A stretch of DNA of 64,000 nt from Caulobacter sp. Root1455 (GCF_001426905.1 NZ_LMFQ01000020.1:354148-418147), one strand, 5' to 3'; shown: positions 37,698 to 47,169, counted from the stretch's first letter. Notes: a model not told the origin generated them from the letters alone. A program made the numbers and translations.

Positions 37698-38432
37698 TCA
37701 CCCCACCGCCGCCGCCGCCAGGTCGCGCCAGCCGCGGGCTTCCTTGCGAAAGTGCGAGTGGGTCTTGGCCAGGCGCTTGTCGATCTCGACCAGCGCCTCG
37801 CGAGCCTCGTCCTTGCGGCCGGTCTGGGCCAGGAACACCGCGTAGCGCGCCATCCCCTCGAAGCCCGGCAGGTGCGCCGCCGCCCAGCGCAGGGCGGTGT
37901 CGGCGTCCGCCTGGCGGCCCAGGGCGTGATAGGCGCGGCCCATGGCCAGGGCGACGTTCGGCGTGCGGGCGGCGGGCGATTGGGCGCTCAGGCCCTCCAG
38001 CAGCGGCAGGGCCTCGGCCGAACGGTTCAGCTCGATCAGGGCGTTGGCGCGGCCCAGCAGCAGCTGCGGATCGTCGGCGTACATGCCCTGCAGGGCCTCG
38101 GCGTACAGGCGCTCGGCCTCGGCGTGCCGGCCCAGACCGGCCGCGGCCACGGCCAGGCGGCTGCGATTGGCCACGGTCGGCGCATCCTCGACGGCCTGGC
38201 CGGCCTCGCGGTATTCGCGCTGCGGGTCGAGGACCTGCCGTGCGGCGTGCCGGGCCTTCTGGGCCTTGGCGCCGCCCAGGAAGTCCGGCGCGACGATGGC
38301 GAGCAGATAGACAAGGCCGCCCAGCGGCTGGAACAGCAGGATGATCATCAGCCAGTACATCTGCTGGCCCGTGCGCACCACGTGGACGCACAAGGCGATC
38401 GAGAAGATCAGCGACAGGCCTAACAGGATCAT
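37698..38432 (-). CDS. Membrane-anchored TPR protein
   Basis: 244 residues. Two N-terminal membrane helices (MILLGLSLIFSIALCVHVV and WLMIILLFQPLGGLVYLLAIV) followed by about four tetratricopeptide repeats (GRHAEAERLYAEALQGM, NRSAEALPLLEGL, GRQADADTALRWA, GRKDEAREALVEI). A cytoplasm-facing protein-interaction scaffold is likely. Partner unknown. Confidence 0.82.
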   Translation of the reverse strand: MILLGLSLIFSIALCVHVVRTGQQMYWLMIILLFQPLGGLVYLLAIVAPDFLGGAKAQKARHAARQVLDPQREYREAGQAVEDAPTVANRSRLAVAAAGLGRHAEAERLYAEALQGMYADDPQLLLGRANALIELNRSAEALPLLEGLSAQSPAARTPNVALAMGRAYHALGRQADADTALRWAAAHLPGFEGMARYAVFLAQTGRKDEAREALVEIDKRLAKTHSHFRKEARGWRDLAAAAVG

Positions 38433-38497
38433 CGGAAGAGGCGCTCCAAGCTTAGCGCTATGTGTGGGCTGGAGCCGGCGCCGTCAATCGGCCGGAC

Positions 38498-39118
38498 CTA
38501 CTCGGCTTGGCGCGCGGCTTTTTTGGGATCGGCCTTGGGGGCGGGCGCCAGGCGCAGCACCTCGGCCTGGTAGCGTTCGTCGTCGCCGGCCGCCGCGAAG
38601 GGCAGGGCGTCCGCCAAGGCGTCCAGCATCGGGTCCAGCCACTGGTGCTCGACCTTGTGGAAGTCGCCCAGCACGTAGTGCATGACCGCGTCCTTGTGGC
38701 CCGGATGGCCCACGCCGATCCGGCCGCGACGGAAGGTGTCGCCGATCTGGCTGGTGATCGAGCGCACGCCGTTGTTGCCCGCCGCCCCGCCGCCGGCCTT
38801 CATCCGGAAGCGGCCGGGGGCCATGTCGATCTCGTCGTGGAAGACGATCACGTCGGTCGGGGCCAGCTTGAAGAACTTCATCGCCTCGCCCACGGCGCGG
38901 CCGCTCTCGTTGTAGAAGGTCTTGGGCTTGAGCAGCAGCAGCTTGACCGGGCCGTTCGGGGTCGAAACCTGACCTTCGCAGGCCAGGCCCTGGAAGCGCG
39001 AACGCCACGGCGCCGTGCCCCATTTACGGGCCAGGGCGTCGACCGCCATGAACCCGACATTGTGGCGGTTCTTCTCGTATTTCGGCTCGGGATTGCCGAG
39101 GCCGGCGAGGATCAGCAT
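38498..39118 (-). CDS. pth: Peptidyl-tRNA hydrolase
   Basis: 206 residues. Family opening MLILAGLGNPEPKYEKNRHNVGF contains the catalytic His; YNESG, DEIDMAPG and GHKDAVMHYVLG follow. Recycles stalled peptidyl-tRNA. ATG at 39118 matches the family start; an ATG at 39145 would add nine residues. Behind rplY on the same strand, the usual rplY-pth order. Confidence 0.96.
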   Translation of the reverse strand: MLILAGLGNPEPKYEKNRHNVGFMAVDALARKWGTAPWRSRFQGLACEGQVSTPNGPVKLLLLKPKTFYNESGRAVGEAMKFFKLAPTDVIVFHDEIDMAPGRFRMKAGGGAAGNNGVRSITSQIGDTFRRGRIGVGHPGHKDAVMHYVLGDFHKVEHQWLDPMLDALADALPFAAAGDDERYQAEVLRLAPAPKADPKKAARQAE

Positions 39119-39162
39119 CGCGTAAGACCCAGAGTGGACGCCCATGGCGAAGAACAGGGCAA

Positions 39163-39196
39163 CGAAAAACGGGCGGGCCGTGAAGCCCGCCCGTTC
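39163..39196 (-). terminator. Terminator after rplY
   Basis: ACGGGCGGGC and GCCCGCCCGT flank CGTGAA; on the minus strand TTTTTCG follows. It separates rplY from pth, so pth expression needs read-through or its own promoter. Confidence 0.85.
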
Positions 39197-39229
39197 TCGC
39201 TTATCAGATCGGAGACCCGACCAAAGCGC

Positions 39230-39832
39230 TTAGGCTTCGGTGGTGGCCGTGTCGCCTTCGTTCGATTGCGAAGCGGCCGAGGCCTTCAGGTTGGCGATCA
39301 CGAAGTCGCGGTCCATGGCCGGACGCACGCCTTCCGGCAGCTTGATTTCCGAGATGCGGATGGTGTCGCCGATGTCGTGCGAGGCCAGGTCGATGACCAG
39401 CTCTTCGGGGATCTTGTCGGCCGGGCAGGCCAGCTCGACGGTGTGGCGGATGATTTCCAGCGTGCCGCCCTTCTTCAGGCCGACCGAGATGTCGTGGTTC
39501 TTGAAGTGCACCGGCACTTCGATCTTGATCAGCTGGTGCTCGTCGACGCGGTACAGGTCGAAGTGCAGCGGCTCGTCGGTGACGGGGTGGAATTGCACGG
39601 CCTTGGCGATGACCGATTGCTTCTTGTCGCCGTGTTGCAGGGTCACCAGGTGGCCGAGCAGCTTGCCGGTGTAGAGCGCCTTGCGGAATTCGTTGCCCTT
39701 CACGGCGATGTTCACCGGGGCCTCGGGGCCGCCGTACAGCACGCCCGGGATCTTGCCCTGGCGGCGGGTTTCGCGCGAACCGCCGGTGCCGGCGCGGTCA
39801 CGAATTTCGACGTTGAGAATGATCTCGGCCAT
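39230..39832 (-). CDS. rplY: 50S ribosomal protein L25/general stress protein Ctc
   Basis: 200 residues, the two-domain Ctc form. L25 domain GTGGSRETRRQGKIPGVLYGG, then a TL5-type C-terminal beta domain (VPVHFKNHDISVGLKKGGTLEII). Binds 5S rRNA. ATG at 39832 with AGAGAGA upstream. Confidence 0.95.
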   Translation of the reverse strand: MAEIILNVEIRDRAGTGGSRETRRQGKIPGVLYGGPEAPVNIAVKGNEFRKALYTGKLLGHLVTLQHGDKKQSVIAKAVQFHPVTDEPLHFDLYRVDEHQLIKIEVPVHFKNHDISVGLKKGGTLEIIRHTVELACPADKIPEELVIDLASHDIGDTIRISEIKLPEGVRPAMDRDFVIANLKASAASQSNEGDTATTEA

Positions 39833-39939
39833 GTCTTGTCTCTCTGGAGAGCCCCGTGCTCTCGAAATGCGAAACCGCCGCACAAGACTGGATTGTCTCG
39901 CCCGGTCGGTGGTTTTGGGGTGGGGCTAAATACACAGAA

Positions 39940-39965
39940 CGGCCCGCCGATGCAACGGCGGGCCG
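39940..39965 (-). terminator. Likely terminator after lipoprotein gene
   Basis: CGGCCCGCCG and CGGCGGGCCG flank ATGCAA, 14 bases past the stop at 39979. On the minus strand only TTC-TGT follows, so a short T-tract. Confidence 0.55.
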
Positions 39966-39978
39966 CTGGGTGGGGCGA

Positions 39979-41061
39979 TCAGCCCTTCTTGGCGGCGGGC
40001 TTGGCCGCGGCGGCCTTGGCCTTCTTGGAGTTGCGGCCCGCGCCGCCCGCCGAGATCGATTCCTTGACGGGGATCGCGCGCGGCGGCGGCGGCGGCTCGT
40101 AGGGCATCTCGGCGCCGGACGCCTTGATCACGCACATGCCGGTGTCGATCAGGATGTGCTGGCCCAGGCAGAACACGTCCTCGTAGTGCGGCTTGGCCAC
40201 GGCCAGGCACTGGTACAGGTTCAGCTTGGCCATGTTCAGGCACATGGCGCTGGCCGGCTCGGCCATCACCGCGTCGATCAGGGTCAGCTTGTCGTCGCCG
40301 GCATAGCCGAGCGCGGCCAGGGCCGCGACGGCCAGGCCGCGGATGACCAGCGGCTTGTAGGGCGGCGGCGCCGAGCGGGGCGTGATGACCAGCGGAACGG
40401 CGCCGCTCGAGGCCTGCTGCAGGACGGCGATGTCGGCGCTGTCGGCCAGGCCGGGCGTGGCCGACATGGTCTTGGCATAGGCCAGGCGGCCGTCGCGGTC
40501 GAGCACCGGCAGCGTCGACCACTTCGAGCGCTGGACGTCATAGGCCGCCTGCTTCACGGCCTTGCCGGCGGTGTAGACCTTCAGGCCGTCGGCGCCGAGC
40601 GTGTCGATGATCAGGCCGGCGGCGGTGTCGCTGCCCTTGAAGCCGACGGCGTAGGCCGGGTCGGAGATGATCTGGTTGATGACCTGCTGGCGCTGGGTCG
40701 GATCGGCGGCGAACGCGCGCACCGAGGCCACATAGGTCGGATCCTGCAGCGCCAGGACGGCGGCGTAGGCCGTGGCGCCCGACAGGAACCGCTTGGGCTC
40801 GTAGGCGACGGCGATCTTCAGCGAGCTCTGGATCTGCTCGCCGTTCTCGAAGGTGGCGCCGATCGCGCCGGCCCGCTGCATGTAACCGCGGAAGGCGCTG
40901 GCCTTCTCGACGATGCTCGACGACAGGGTGATCGGCGGCGGGGCGGGCGGAGCGGCGACCACGGGCGGCGGGGGCGGCGGCGTTTCGCAGCTGGCCAGCA
41001 AGGTGGCGGCGACCACGGCGATGGCCGTCAGCGCGGCGCGCGTACGCGTGGTGGAAAGCAT
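39979..41061 (-). CDS. Lipoprotein of unknown function
   Basis: 360 residues. Lipoprotein signal ending LLASC, then a proline-rich linker (ETPPPPPPVVAAPPAPPP), then a helical alanine-rich body, and a very basic tail (RNSKKAKAAAAKPAAKKG). Cysteines in MCLNMAKLNLYQCLAVAKPHYEDVFCLG and MCV may pair in disulfides. The linker and basic tail suggest it spans from outer membrane toward peptidoglycan, which is inference. ATG at 41061. Confidence 0.78.
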   Translation of the reverse strand: MLSTTRTRAALTAIAVVAATLLASCETPPPPPPVVAAPPAPPPITLSSSIVEKASAFRGYMQRAGAIGATFENGEQIQSSLKIAVAYEPKRFLSGATAYAAVLALQDPTYVASVRAFAADPTQRQQVINQIISDPAYAVGFKGSDTAAGLIIDTLGADGLKVYTAGKAVKQAAYDVQRSKWSTLPVLDRDGRLAYAKTMSATPGLADSADIAVLQQASSGAVPLVITPRSAPPPYKPLVIRGLAVAALAALGYAGDDKLTLIDAVMAEPASAMCLNMAKLNLYQCLAVAKPHYEDVFCLGQHILIDTGMCVIKASGAEMPYEPPPPPRAIPVKESISAGGAGRNSKKAKAAAAKPAAKKG

Positions 41062-41230
41062 CCCGGAAACATCCCCAATGATAGAGCGCCAGCCATTAGC
41101 ACCGGCGCGCGGGCGAGATTGTGACAGTCAGCCCGTTAACCCCCTGTTGACAAGCGGCGCCATCGAAAAGGCGCTCGAAGCCCGGATGGTTCCCCTCCGA
41201 GGCGTTATTGGGTGCTTTCCCAGGGGCGTC

Positions 41231-42169
41231 CTAGTCGAACAGCTTGGAGACCGATTCCTCGTTGGCGATTCGGCGGATGGCTTCGCCGATCAGCGGCGCG
41301 CAGGAGACGTAGCGGATCTTCTTGCAGGCCTTGACGGTGTCGGAGGCCTCGATCGAGTCGGTGACCACCAGCTCGGTCAGCACCGAGGCGGCGACCCGGT
41401 CGGCGGCCGCGCCCGACAGCACCCCGTGGGTGACATAGGCCGAGACCGACTTGGCGCCGTGGGCCATCAGGGCGGCGGCGGCGTTGCACAGGGTGCCGGC
41501 GGAGTCGACGATGTCGTCGAACAGGATGCAGCGACGGTCCTTCACGTCGCCGATGATGTTCATCACCTCGCTCTCGCCGGGGGCCGAGCGGCGCTTGTCG
41601 ACGATGGCCAGGTCGGCGTCGTTCAGGCGCTTGGCCAGGGCCCGGGCCCGCACCACGCCGCCGACGTCGGGCGAGACGACCATCAGGTCGTCGCCCATCT
41701 TGTAGCGCTTGTGGATGTCGTCGGCGAGCAGGCGCGAGGGCAGCAGGTTGTCGGTCGGGATGTCGAAGAAGCCCTGAATCTGGCCGGCGTGCAGATCCAT
41801 CGTCAGCACCCGGTCAGCGCCCGAGCGGGTGATCAGATTGGCCACCAGCTTGGCCGAGATCGGCGTGCGGCCGCCAGTCTTGCGGTCCTGGCGGGCATAA
41901 CCGAAGTAGGGCAGCACGGCCGTGATCCGCTTGCCCGACGCGCGCTTCAGCGCGTCGATGCAGATCAGCAGCTCCATCAGGTTGTCGTTGGCCGGATAGC
42001 TGGTCGACTGGATGACGAAGACGTCCTCGCCCCGGACGTTCTCGTCGATCGTGACGAACACCTCGAGGTCGGCGAACCGGCGCACCTGGGCGCGGGTCAG
42101 CGGCATGTCGAGATACTCCGCGATGGCCTGGGCCAGGGTGCGGTTCGAATTGCCTGACAGCAGCTTCAT
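41231..42169 (-). CDS. prs: Ribose-phosphate pyrophosphokinase
   Basis: 312 residues. [44 protein letters not shown] and the PRPP loop [12 protein letters not shown] are all present. Makes PRPP for nucleotide, His and Trp synthesis. ATG at 42169 gives the standard [10 protein letters not shown] start; the frame is open upstream to an ATG at 42274 that overlaps the pgeF stop but would add a non-family tail. Confidence 0.97.
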   Translation of the reverse strand: MKLLSGNSNRTLAQAIAEYLDMPLTRAQVRRFADLEVFVTIDENVRGEDVFVIQSTSYPANDNLMELLICIDALKRASGKRITAVLPYFGYARQDRKTGGRTPISAKLVANLITRSGADRVLTMDLHAGQIQGFFDIPTDNLLPSRLLADDIHKRYKMGDDLMVVSPDVGGVVRARALAKRLNDADLAIVDKRRSAPGESEVMNIIGDVKDRRCILFDDIVDSAGTLCNAAAALMAHGAKSVSAYVTHGVLSGAAADRVAASVLTELVVTDSIEASDTVKACKKIRYVSCAPLIGEAIRRIANEESVSKLFD

Positions 42170-42270
42170 GGTTTGGTCTCGGAGAGGGGTGTCGCCGTTG
42201 CGGGGGCTTCTAGCAGTCCCGGGCGCGGGAACAACCCCGTGTTTCCACTGAGTCTCGTTATTCGACCCGC

Positions 42271-43056
42271 TCATGCCTCAAGCGCGATCGCCGAGAGAAG
42301 TCGTCCGTAGTCGGACTCCCCGTCCAGGAAGGCCCTGCGGTTCGAAAAGAACAGGTCCGGCTCGGCGCGGGTGTCGCGGCCGACCCATTCGCTCTGGCCC
42401 ACGCCCGCCGTTTCCAGACGGTCCAGGACGAAGGCCGGCAGGTCGAACAGGCGCTTGTCGTCGGCTTCACCCGGCGAAAAGAATCGGCCGGAGCCGGGGC
42501 TGTCGGCCTCGAAGCGGTGCAGGAACTCCAGCCCCACCTCGTAGGACCGGGGCCCGATGCAGGGGCCGACGGCGGCGACCATGCGAGAAGGCTGGGCGCC
42601 CAGGGCCGTCATCTGGTCGACGGCGGCCTGGACCACGCCGTCCAGCGCCCCGCGCCAGCCGGCATGGGCGGCGGCGACGATCCGGGCGACCGGGTCGGCG
42701 ATCAGCACCGGGGCGCAGTCGGCGTGCAGCGCGCCGCAGACCACGCCCGGGGTCTTCGTAACCACGGCGTCGCCCTCCGGGCGAACCTCGCCCCACGAGC
42801 CGTCGGCGACGATGGCGATGGTCGAGTGGATCTGGAAGCAGGTGTTGAGGTCTTCGGGCGCGGCGCCGAACCAGGCGGCGGCCCGGGCGCGGTTTTCCGC
42901 GACGTCGGCCGGCTCGTCCTTGCTGCCCCGGCCGACGTTGAGACTGGAATAGAGTCCGGTCGAGACGCCGCCCTGGCGCGTGAAGAACGCGTGCCGGACC
43001 CCGGCGACGGCGGCCAGCAGCGGCGACTGGACGGTGGGCAGGTCGTGCATCGTCAC
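42271..43056 (-). CDS. pgeF: Laccase-domain purine nucleoside phosphorylase PgeF/YfiH
   Basis: 261 residues. [17 protein letters not shown], and the metal-site residues in [16 protein letters not shown] and AAHAGWRG, fit the DUF152/YfiH family (peptidoglycan editing factor in E. coli; purine nucleoside activity in homologues). GTG at 43056 overlaps the midA stop (GTGA); ATG at 43050 is possible. Third gene of lgt-midA-pgeF. Confidence 0.92.
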   Translation of the reverse strand: MTMHDLPTVQSPLLAAVAGVRHAFFTRQGGVSTGLYSSLNVGRGSKDEPADVAENRARAAAWFGAAPEDLNTCFQIHSTIAIVADGSWGEVRPEGDAVVTKTPGVVCGALHADCAPVLIADPVARIVAAAHAGWRGALDGVVQAAVDQMTALGAQPSRMVAAVGPCIGPRSYEVGLEFLHRFEADSPGSGRFFSPGEADDKRLFDLPAFVLDRLETAGVGQSEWVGRDTRAEPDLFFSNRRAFLDGESDYGRLLSAIALEA

Positions 43057-44216
43057 GGGTCCTCGAACAGCGGAGGAGAAAGGCCGGGCGCGGACAGGCA
43101 GACGACCTTGAACAACTGCCCCATCTGCGCCGCTCCGGTCAGGCGATCAAGCTGTCTTGCCAGCTTGTCCGCCTGGTTTGCCTGGGGCTGGGCGGCGGCC
43201 AGGGCCTGGGCGCGGGCCTCGATCCCCAGTCCCGCGAGAAACGCCCCCTGGGTCAGAATGGGTCCCACGGCCGCGCCGGCCTCGGCGGCGGCGGCCAGCA
43301 CGGCCGGGAAGTCGGCCCAGACGGTGAGGTCGGCCTGGCCCGGCTCGGCCAGGGGCGAGACCTTGGTGTGGGCCTTCAGGGCCTGCAGGGTGTCGCCCGC
43401 CCCGGGCGCGTCGCGGCCATAGTCGATCAGCAACGCCGCGCCGCCGTCCCGGGCGACGCGGTGGCCGATCTCCGAGCCGAGGGCGGCCTGGGCGGGAGAG
43501 GATTCGACGAGGGTTCCAATGGGCAGGTCCTCCCCCCGTGGGGGAGGTGTCGATCGAAGATCGACGGAGGGGGGATTTTGCCGACTCGGCAGGTTCCCTC
43601 CCCCGACCCTTCGGGCCGCCTCCCCGACAGGGGGAGGGCCCAGGGGTTTCAGCCCGAACGCCAACGCCCCAGCCGCATCCAATCCCACCACGCGTTCGGC
43701 CCAGCCGCTCTGCGTCCGCACGAACTGATGGGCCGGCAGGCAGTCGAGCACCTCGTTGGCGACCAGCAGCAGCGGCGCGCCGGCCGGCACGGCCTCCAGG
43801 CGGTCGGCCCAGCGCGGCGTCAGGGGCGCGTTCGCCAGCGTCGCGGCCTGGACCGCGCGCAGCGGCGGCGACACCTCGACCAGCCACAGGTCGGCGGCCT
43901 CGAGGAATTCGGGCAACAGCCGGGCGGCGCGCAGGATGTCGGAGATCAGCGTCCCGTCGCCCGGCCCCATCTCGACCAGCCGCACCGGCGAGGGTCGGCC
44001 CATGCGGGTCCAGGTCTCCAGGAGCCACAGGCCGATCAGCTCGCCGAACATCTGGCTGACGCCCGGCGCGGTCAGGAAGTCGCCGCCCTCCCCGAGCGCG
44101 GGCCGGGTGGCGTAGTAGCCGTCGCGCGGGTCGTGCAGGCAGCGGGTGAAGTACTCGGCGACGCTGATCGGGCCGTCCTGGGCGATCTGGGCCCGCAGGC
44201 GGTCAAGCAGGCTCAT
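43053..44216 (-). CDS. SAM-dependent methyltransferase, MidA/NDUFAF7 (DUF185) family
   Basis: 387 residues. DPRDGYYATRPALGEGGDFLTAPG and VEMGPGDGTL are family hallmarks; NEVLDCLPAHQF follows. The mitochondrial homologue NDUFAF7 methylates an arginine of complex I. Residues about 194-232 (rich in Pro, Gly, Arg, e.g. PPPVGEAARRVGGG) come from a dispersed repeat read in frame (43525-43641). ATG at 44216 overlaps the lgt stop by 14 bases. Confidence 0.9.
   Translation of the reverse strand: MSLLDRLRAQIAQDGPISVAEYFTRCLHDPRDGYYATRPALGEGGDFLTAPGVSQMFGELIGLWLLETWTRMGRPSPVRLVEMGPGDGTLISDILRAARLLPEFLEAADLWLVEVSPPLRAVQAATLANAPLTPRWADRLEAVPAGAPLLLVANEVLDCLPAHQFVRTQSGWAERVVGLDAAGALAFGLKPLGPPPVGEAARRVGGGNLPSRQNPPSVDLRSTPPPRGEDLPIGTLVESSPAQAALGSEIGHRVARDGGAALLIDYGRDAPGAGDTLQALKAHTKVSPLAEPGQADLTVWADFPAVLAAAAEAGAAVGPILTQGAFLAGLGIEARAQALAAAQPQANQADKLARQLDRLTGAAQMGQLFKVVCLSAPGLSPPLFEDP
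43525..43641. repeat. Palindromic repeat inserted in frame in midA
   Basis: CCTCCCCCCGTGGGGGAGG, then a CGATCGAAGATCG motif, then CCCTCCCCCG..CGGGGAGG and CAGGGGGAGGG: nested inverted repeats about 117 bases long, without in-frame stops in the midA frame. Core shared with hairpins at 23259 and 58468. Confidence 0.75.
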
Positions 44217-45111
44217 GATCTTCCGTGAGCGGCGCGGGAACCGGCTCGCGCAGGGCGCGCCACAGAAGCCAGAGGCCGACCAGCAGCATCGGCGCCGACA
44301 GGATCATCCCCATGGTCAGGCCCAGCGGGAAGTCCGGCATGCCGCGGTCGGGGTTGCGCACGCCTTCCAGCGAGAAGCGGAACAGGCCGTAGCAGATCAG
44401 GAAGGTCGCCACGAGCGCGCCCCGGCGCTGCAGCCACTTCAGCTTGTGGGCGGCGAAGTTGAGGATCAGGAACAGCACCACGCCCTCCAGCGCCGCCTCG
44501 TACAGCTGGCTGGGATGGCGCGGCTCGGGCCCGGCGGGGCAGAAGCCGTTGTTGGCCTTCTGGATCGTGTGGTTGCAGAAGATCATGCCGAACGGATGGT
44601 CGGTGACCCGGCCCCACAGCTCGCCGTTGATGAAGTTGGCGCAGCGGCCGAAGAACAGGCCGATCGGCGCGACCGGGGCGATCAGGTCGCCCAGCTTCAG
44701 CATGTCGATCTTCTGCTGGCGGGCGAACAGCACGACCGCGGCGCACACCCCCAGGAAGCCGCCGTGGAAGGACATGCCGCCCTCCCAGACCTTGAAGACG
44801 CTCAGCGGGTTTTCCGCCAGTCCGGCCCGCTGATCGTCGTTCATCAGCATGTAGAACAGCACGTAGCCGATCCGCCCGCCCAGGATGATGCCCAGCGTGA
44901 TCCACAGCACCAGGTCGTCGATCTGCGCCGGGGTGGCGGTCGGCTTGCGGCCGCCCCACAGCTTGGCGTCGCGGACCAACCGGATCGCGTACTGCCAGCC
45001 CAGCAGGATGCCGGCGACATAGGCCAGGGCGTACCAGCGCAGGGCCAGCGGGCCCCATTGCAGCGGTATGTTGCCGATGTGAACGATGGGATCGATGTCG
45101 GGGAAGATCAC
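44203..45111 (-). CDS. lgt: Prolipoprotein diacylglyceryl transferase
   Basis: 302 residues, about seven membrane helices. RWYALAYVAGILLGW, GGRIGYVLFYM, GGMSFHGGFLG, the signature GRCANFINGELWGR and HPSQLYEA are conserved. Transfers diacylglycerol to the lipobox cysteine of prolipoproteins in the inner membrane. GTG at 45111 begins VIFPDIDPIV, the usual start. First gene of lgt-midA-pgeF, divergent from ubiK. Confidence 0.95.
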   Translation of the reverse strand: MIFPDIDPIVHIGNIPLQWGPLALRWYALAYVAGILLGWQYAIRLVRDAKLWGGRKPTATPAQIDDLVLWITLGIILGGRIGYVLFYMLMNDDQRAGLAENPLSVFKVWEGGMSFHGGFLGVCAAVVLFARQQKIDMLKLGDLIAPVAPIGLFFGRCANFINGELWGRVTDHPFGMIFCNHTIQKANNGFCPAGPEPRHPSQLYEAALEGVVLFLILNFAAHKLKWLQRRGALVATFLICYGLFRFSLEGVRNPDRGMPDFPLGLTMGMILSAPMLLVGLWLLWRALREPVPAPLTEDHEPA

Positions 45112-45239
45112 GCCGCGAGCGCTCCGGACGGACAGATGGTCGCACCTGTACCGCGTTCGCTCTTCGCTTTCATCCTTCCTTTCCCATATAAGGGCCGCGA
45201 CGAACCGCGCCGCGCCCCCGAGGCGCCTTGAGAATCTCG

Positions 45240-45506
45240 ATGCACAGCCAAAACCCCTTCCTCGACGAATTCGCCAAGCTGACCCAGGCCGCCATGGGCA
45301 TCGCCCAGACCGCCGGCGAGGAGGCCAAGACCGCGATGCGGGCCCAGGCCGACCGCCTGGCCGCCGAATTCGACCTGATCCGGCGCGACGATTTCGAGGC
45401 CCTGAAGGCCGAGGTCGCCGCCCTGCGCGCGGAAGTCGCCGAGCTGAAGGCCAAAAAGGCGCCCGCCAAGAAGTCCGCCGCTGGCAGCGATAACGCGGCC
45501 GAATAG
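45240..45506 (+). CDS. ubiK: Ubiquinone biosynthesis accessory factor UbiK (BMFP/YqiC family)
   Basis: 88 residues. NPFLDEFAKLTQAAMGIAQTAGEEAK is followed by a C-terminal coiled coil (RDDFEALKAEVAALRAEVAELKAKK), the exact BMFP architecture. In E. coli UbiK supports aerobic ubiquinone synthesis with UbiJ. ATG at 45240. Confidence 0.9.
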   Translation: MHSQNPFLDEFAKLTQAAMGIAQTAGEEAKTAMRAQADRLAAEFDLIRRDDFEALKAEVAALRAEVAELKAKKAPAKKSAAGSDNAAE

Positions 45507-45632
45507 GCGAGTTTCGTTCCCGTTCGACGTGAAGGCGGTTGTGACGCCGCCCGCGAAGCAGATTAGACTCCCTCGAGTGGGTGATTTGGTCGGGTCCCAC
45601 GACCCGTCTCTCCCCGGGGGCCAAAGGTTCTT

Positions 45633-46139
45633 ATGGACACCCAACCGGAAGAAGACGACGTCCTGCTGGCGATGGATCCCCTCGAGGTCGTCGAGCATGT
45701 CCTGGCGGCCGAGAACCTGACGTTCGACCGCACCGAGGACGGCGACCTGGCCTTCGCCCTGACCGGCGACTGGAAGGACTACGAGCTGTGGTTCGCCTGG
45801 CGGCCCGAGGCCGACTGCCTGCAGCTGTGCCTGTCGCTGGACCTTCGCGCCGCCAAGACCAAGCGCGCCAGCGCCTATGAGCTGCTGTCGATGATCAACC
45901 AGCGCGTCTGGCTCGGCCATTTCGAGGTCTGGACCGACGACGGCGAGGTGGTGTTCCGCCACGCCCTGGCCCTGCCGGCGGGCGAGCGCCCGACCATGGC
46001 CCAGGCCGCCTCGATGATCGACGCCGCCGTGGAGGCCGCCGACCGCTTCTATCCGGCCTTCGACTTCCTGCTGCACGGCGCCAAGACGCCCGACGAGGCC
46101 ATGGCCGCGTGCATGTTCGAGACCGTGGGCCAGGCTTAG
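45633..46139 (+). CDS. YbjN-domain protein
   Basis: 168 residues, acidic. The DUF1790/YbjN core has LAFALTGDWKDYELWFAW and MINQRVWLGHFEVW..GEVVFRHAL, with a fold like type III secretion chaperones. Common in alphaproteobacteria immediately before proC, as here. Exact role unknown. ATG at 45633. Confidence 0.88.
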   Translation: MDTQPEEDDVLLAMDPLEVVEHVLAAENLTFDRTEDGDLAFALTGDWKDYELWFAWRPEADCLQLCLSLDLRAAKTKRASAYELLSMINQRVWLGHFEVWTDDGEVVFRHALALPAGERPTMAQAASMIDAAVEAADRFYPAFDFLLHGAKTPDEAMAACMFETVGQA

Positions 46140-46150
46140 GACTGGACTTT

Positions 46151-46295
46151 CCTTCTCCCCTTGCGGGAGAAGGTGGCCTTGCGAAGCAAGGTCGGATGAG
46201 GGGTTTCTCGGACGCTTGAGCTGCGTCGCTGGCCTGCCGCCGCGCGACCCCTCATCCGTCGCTTCGCGACACCTTCTCCCGCAAGGGGGAGAAGG
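46151..46295. repeat. Inverted-repeat element, CCTTCTCCC..GGGAGAAGG type
   Basis: CCTTCTCCCCTTGCGGGAGA AGGTG at left and its near-complement at 46271-46295, plus inner CGGATGAGGGG / CCCCTCATCCG arms. About 145 bases in the ybjN-proC gap, ending 24 bases before proC. Confidence 0.85.
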
Positions 46296-46319
46296 ATCAG
46301 GTAGAGCGGAGATCCTGCC

Positions 46320-47102
46320 ATGACCCCCATCCTTCTCCTCGGCGCCGGACGCATGGGCGGGGCCCTGATCGAGGGCTGGGCCAAGGCCGGGGCCTTTTCC
46401 GCCGCCGACCTGATCGTCCGCGATCCCAAAATCGACGCCGCCGCCTTTCCCGGCGCGAGCGTCAATCCGCCGCTCGAAGCCCTCGCCGCCGCCAAGACCG
46501 TGCTGCTGGCCGTCAAGCCGCAGATCTGGCGGCAGGCCGTGGCCGACGTCGTCCCGCACCTGGCGCCCGACGCGGTGATCGTCTCGATCGCCGCCGGGGT
46601 GCGCGCCGCCGACATTTCCGCCGCGTTCGGCGGCCGCGCCGTGGCCCGGGTGATGCCGACCACCGCCGTCGCCATCGGCCTGGGCACGGCCAGCATCGTG
46701 GCGGACACCGCCGAGGCGCGGGCCCGGGCTCATGCCCTGCTCGACCCGGTGGCCACCACGGTCGATCTCGACGACGAGGAGCTGATGCACGCCGCGACCG
46801 CGGTGTCCGGCTCTGCCCCTGCCTATCTCTACGCCTTCATCGAGGCGCTGGAGGCGGCGGGCGCCGCTCAGGGCCTGGACCCCGCCGCCTCGGCCAAGCT
46901 GGCGCGGGCCACCATCGTCGGGGCGGCGGCCCTGCTGGGCCAGGGCGGCGAGGAGCCGGCCGAACTGCGCAAGCAGGTGACGTCCCCGGGCGGCACGACG
47001 GCCGCGGCGCTGGGCGTCCTGATGGGCGAGGGCGGGTTCGGTGAGCTGTTGCCCCGCGCGCTCGAGGCGGCGGTGAAGCGGTCGGTGGAGCTGGGGAGCT
47101 AG
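46320..47102 (+). CDS. proC: Pyrroline-5-carboxylate reductase
   Basis: 260 residues. NADPH motif LLGAGRMGGALIEGW, AVKPQIW, and the C-terminal signature LRKQVTSPGGTTAAALGVL. Last step of proline synthesis. ATG at 46320. Follows ybjN. Confidence 0.95.
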   Translation: MTPILLLGAGRMGGALIEGWAKAGAFSAADLIVRDPKIDAAAFPGASVNPPLEALAAAKTVLLAVKPQIWRQAVADVVPHLAPDAVIVSIAAGVRAADISAAFGGRAVARVMPTTAVAIGLGTASIVADTAEARARAHALLDPVATTVDLDDEELMHAATAVSGSAPAYLYAFIEALEAAGAAQGLDPAASAKLARATIVGAAALLGQGGEEPAELRKQVTSPGGTTAAALGVLMGEGGFGELLPRALEAAVKRSVELGS

Positions 47103-47109
47103 GAGGAAG

Positions 47110-47135
47110 CCCTCTCCCCACGGGAGAGGGTTCTT
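47110..47135 (+). terminator. Hairpin after proC
   Basis: CCCTCTCCC and GGGAGAGGG flank CAC, followed by TTCTTG, 7 bases past the proC stop. Confidence 0.7.
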
Positions 47136-47169
47136 GTAAGCGTCTTCCAAACCCGCCATTTCAGCAGCC

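Noticed and set aside
42170..42274. Longer prs start at 42274 that would overlap the pgeF stop
   Set aside because: The added 35 residues are not part of the conserved enzyme; ATG 42169 gives the standard [10 protein letters not shown] start.
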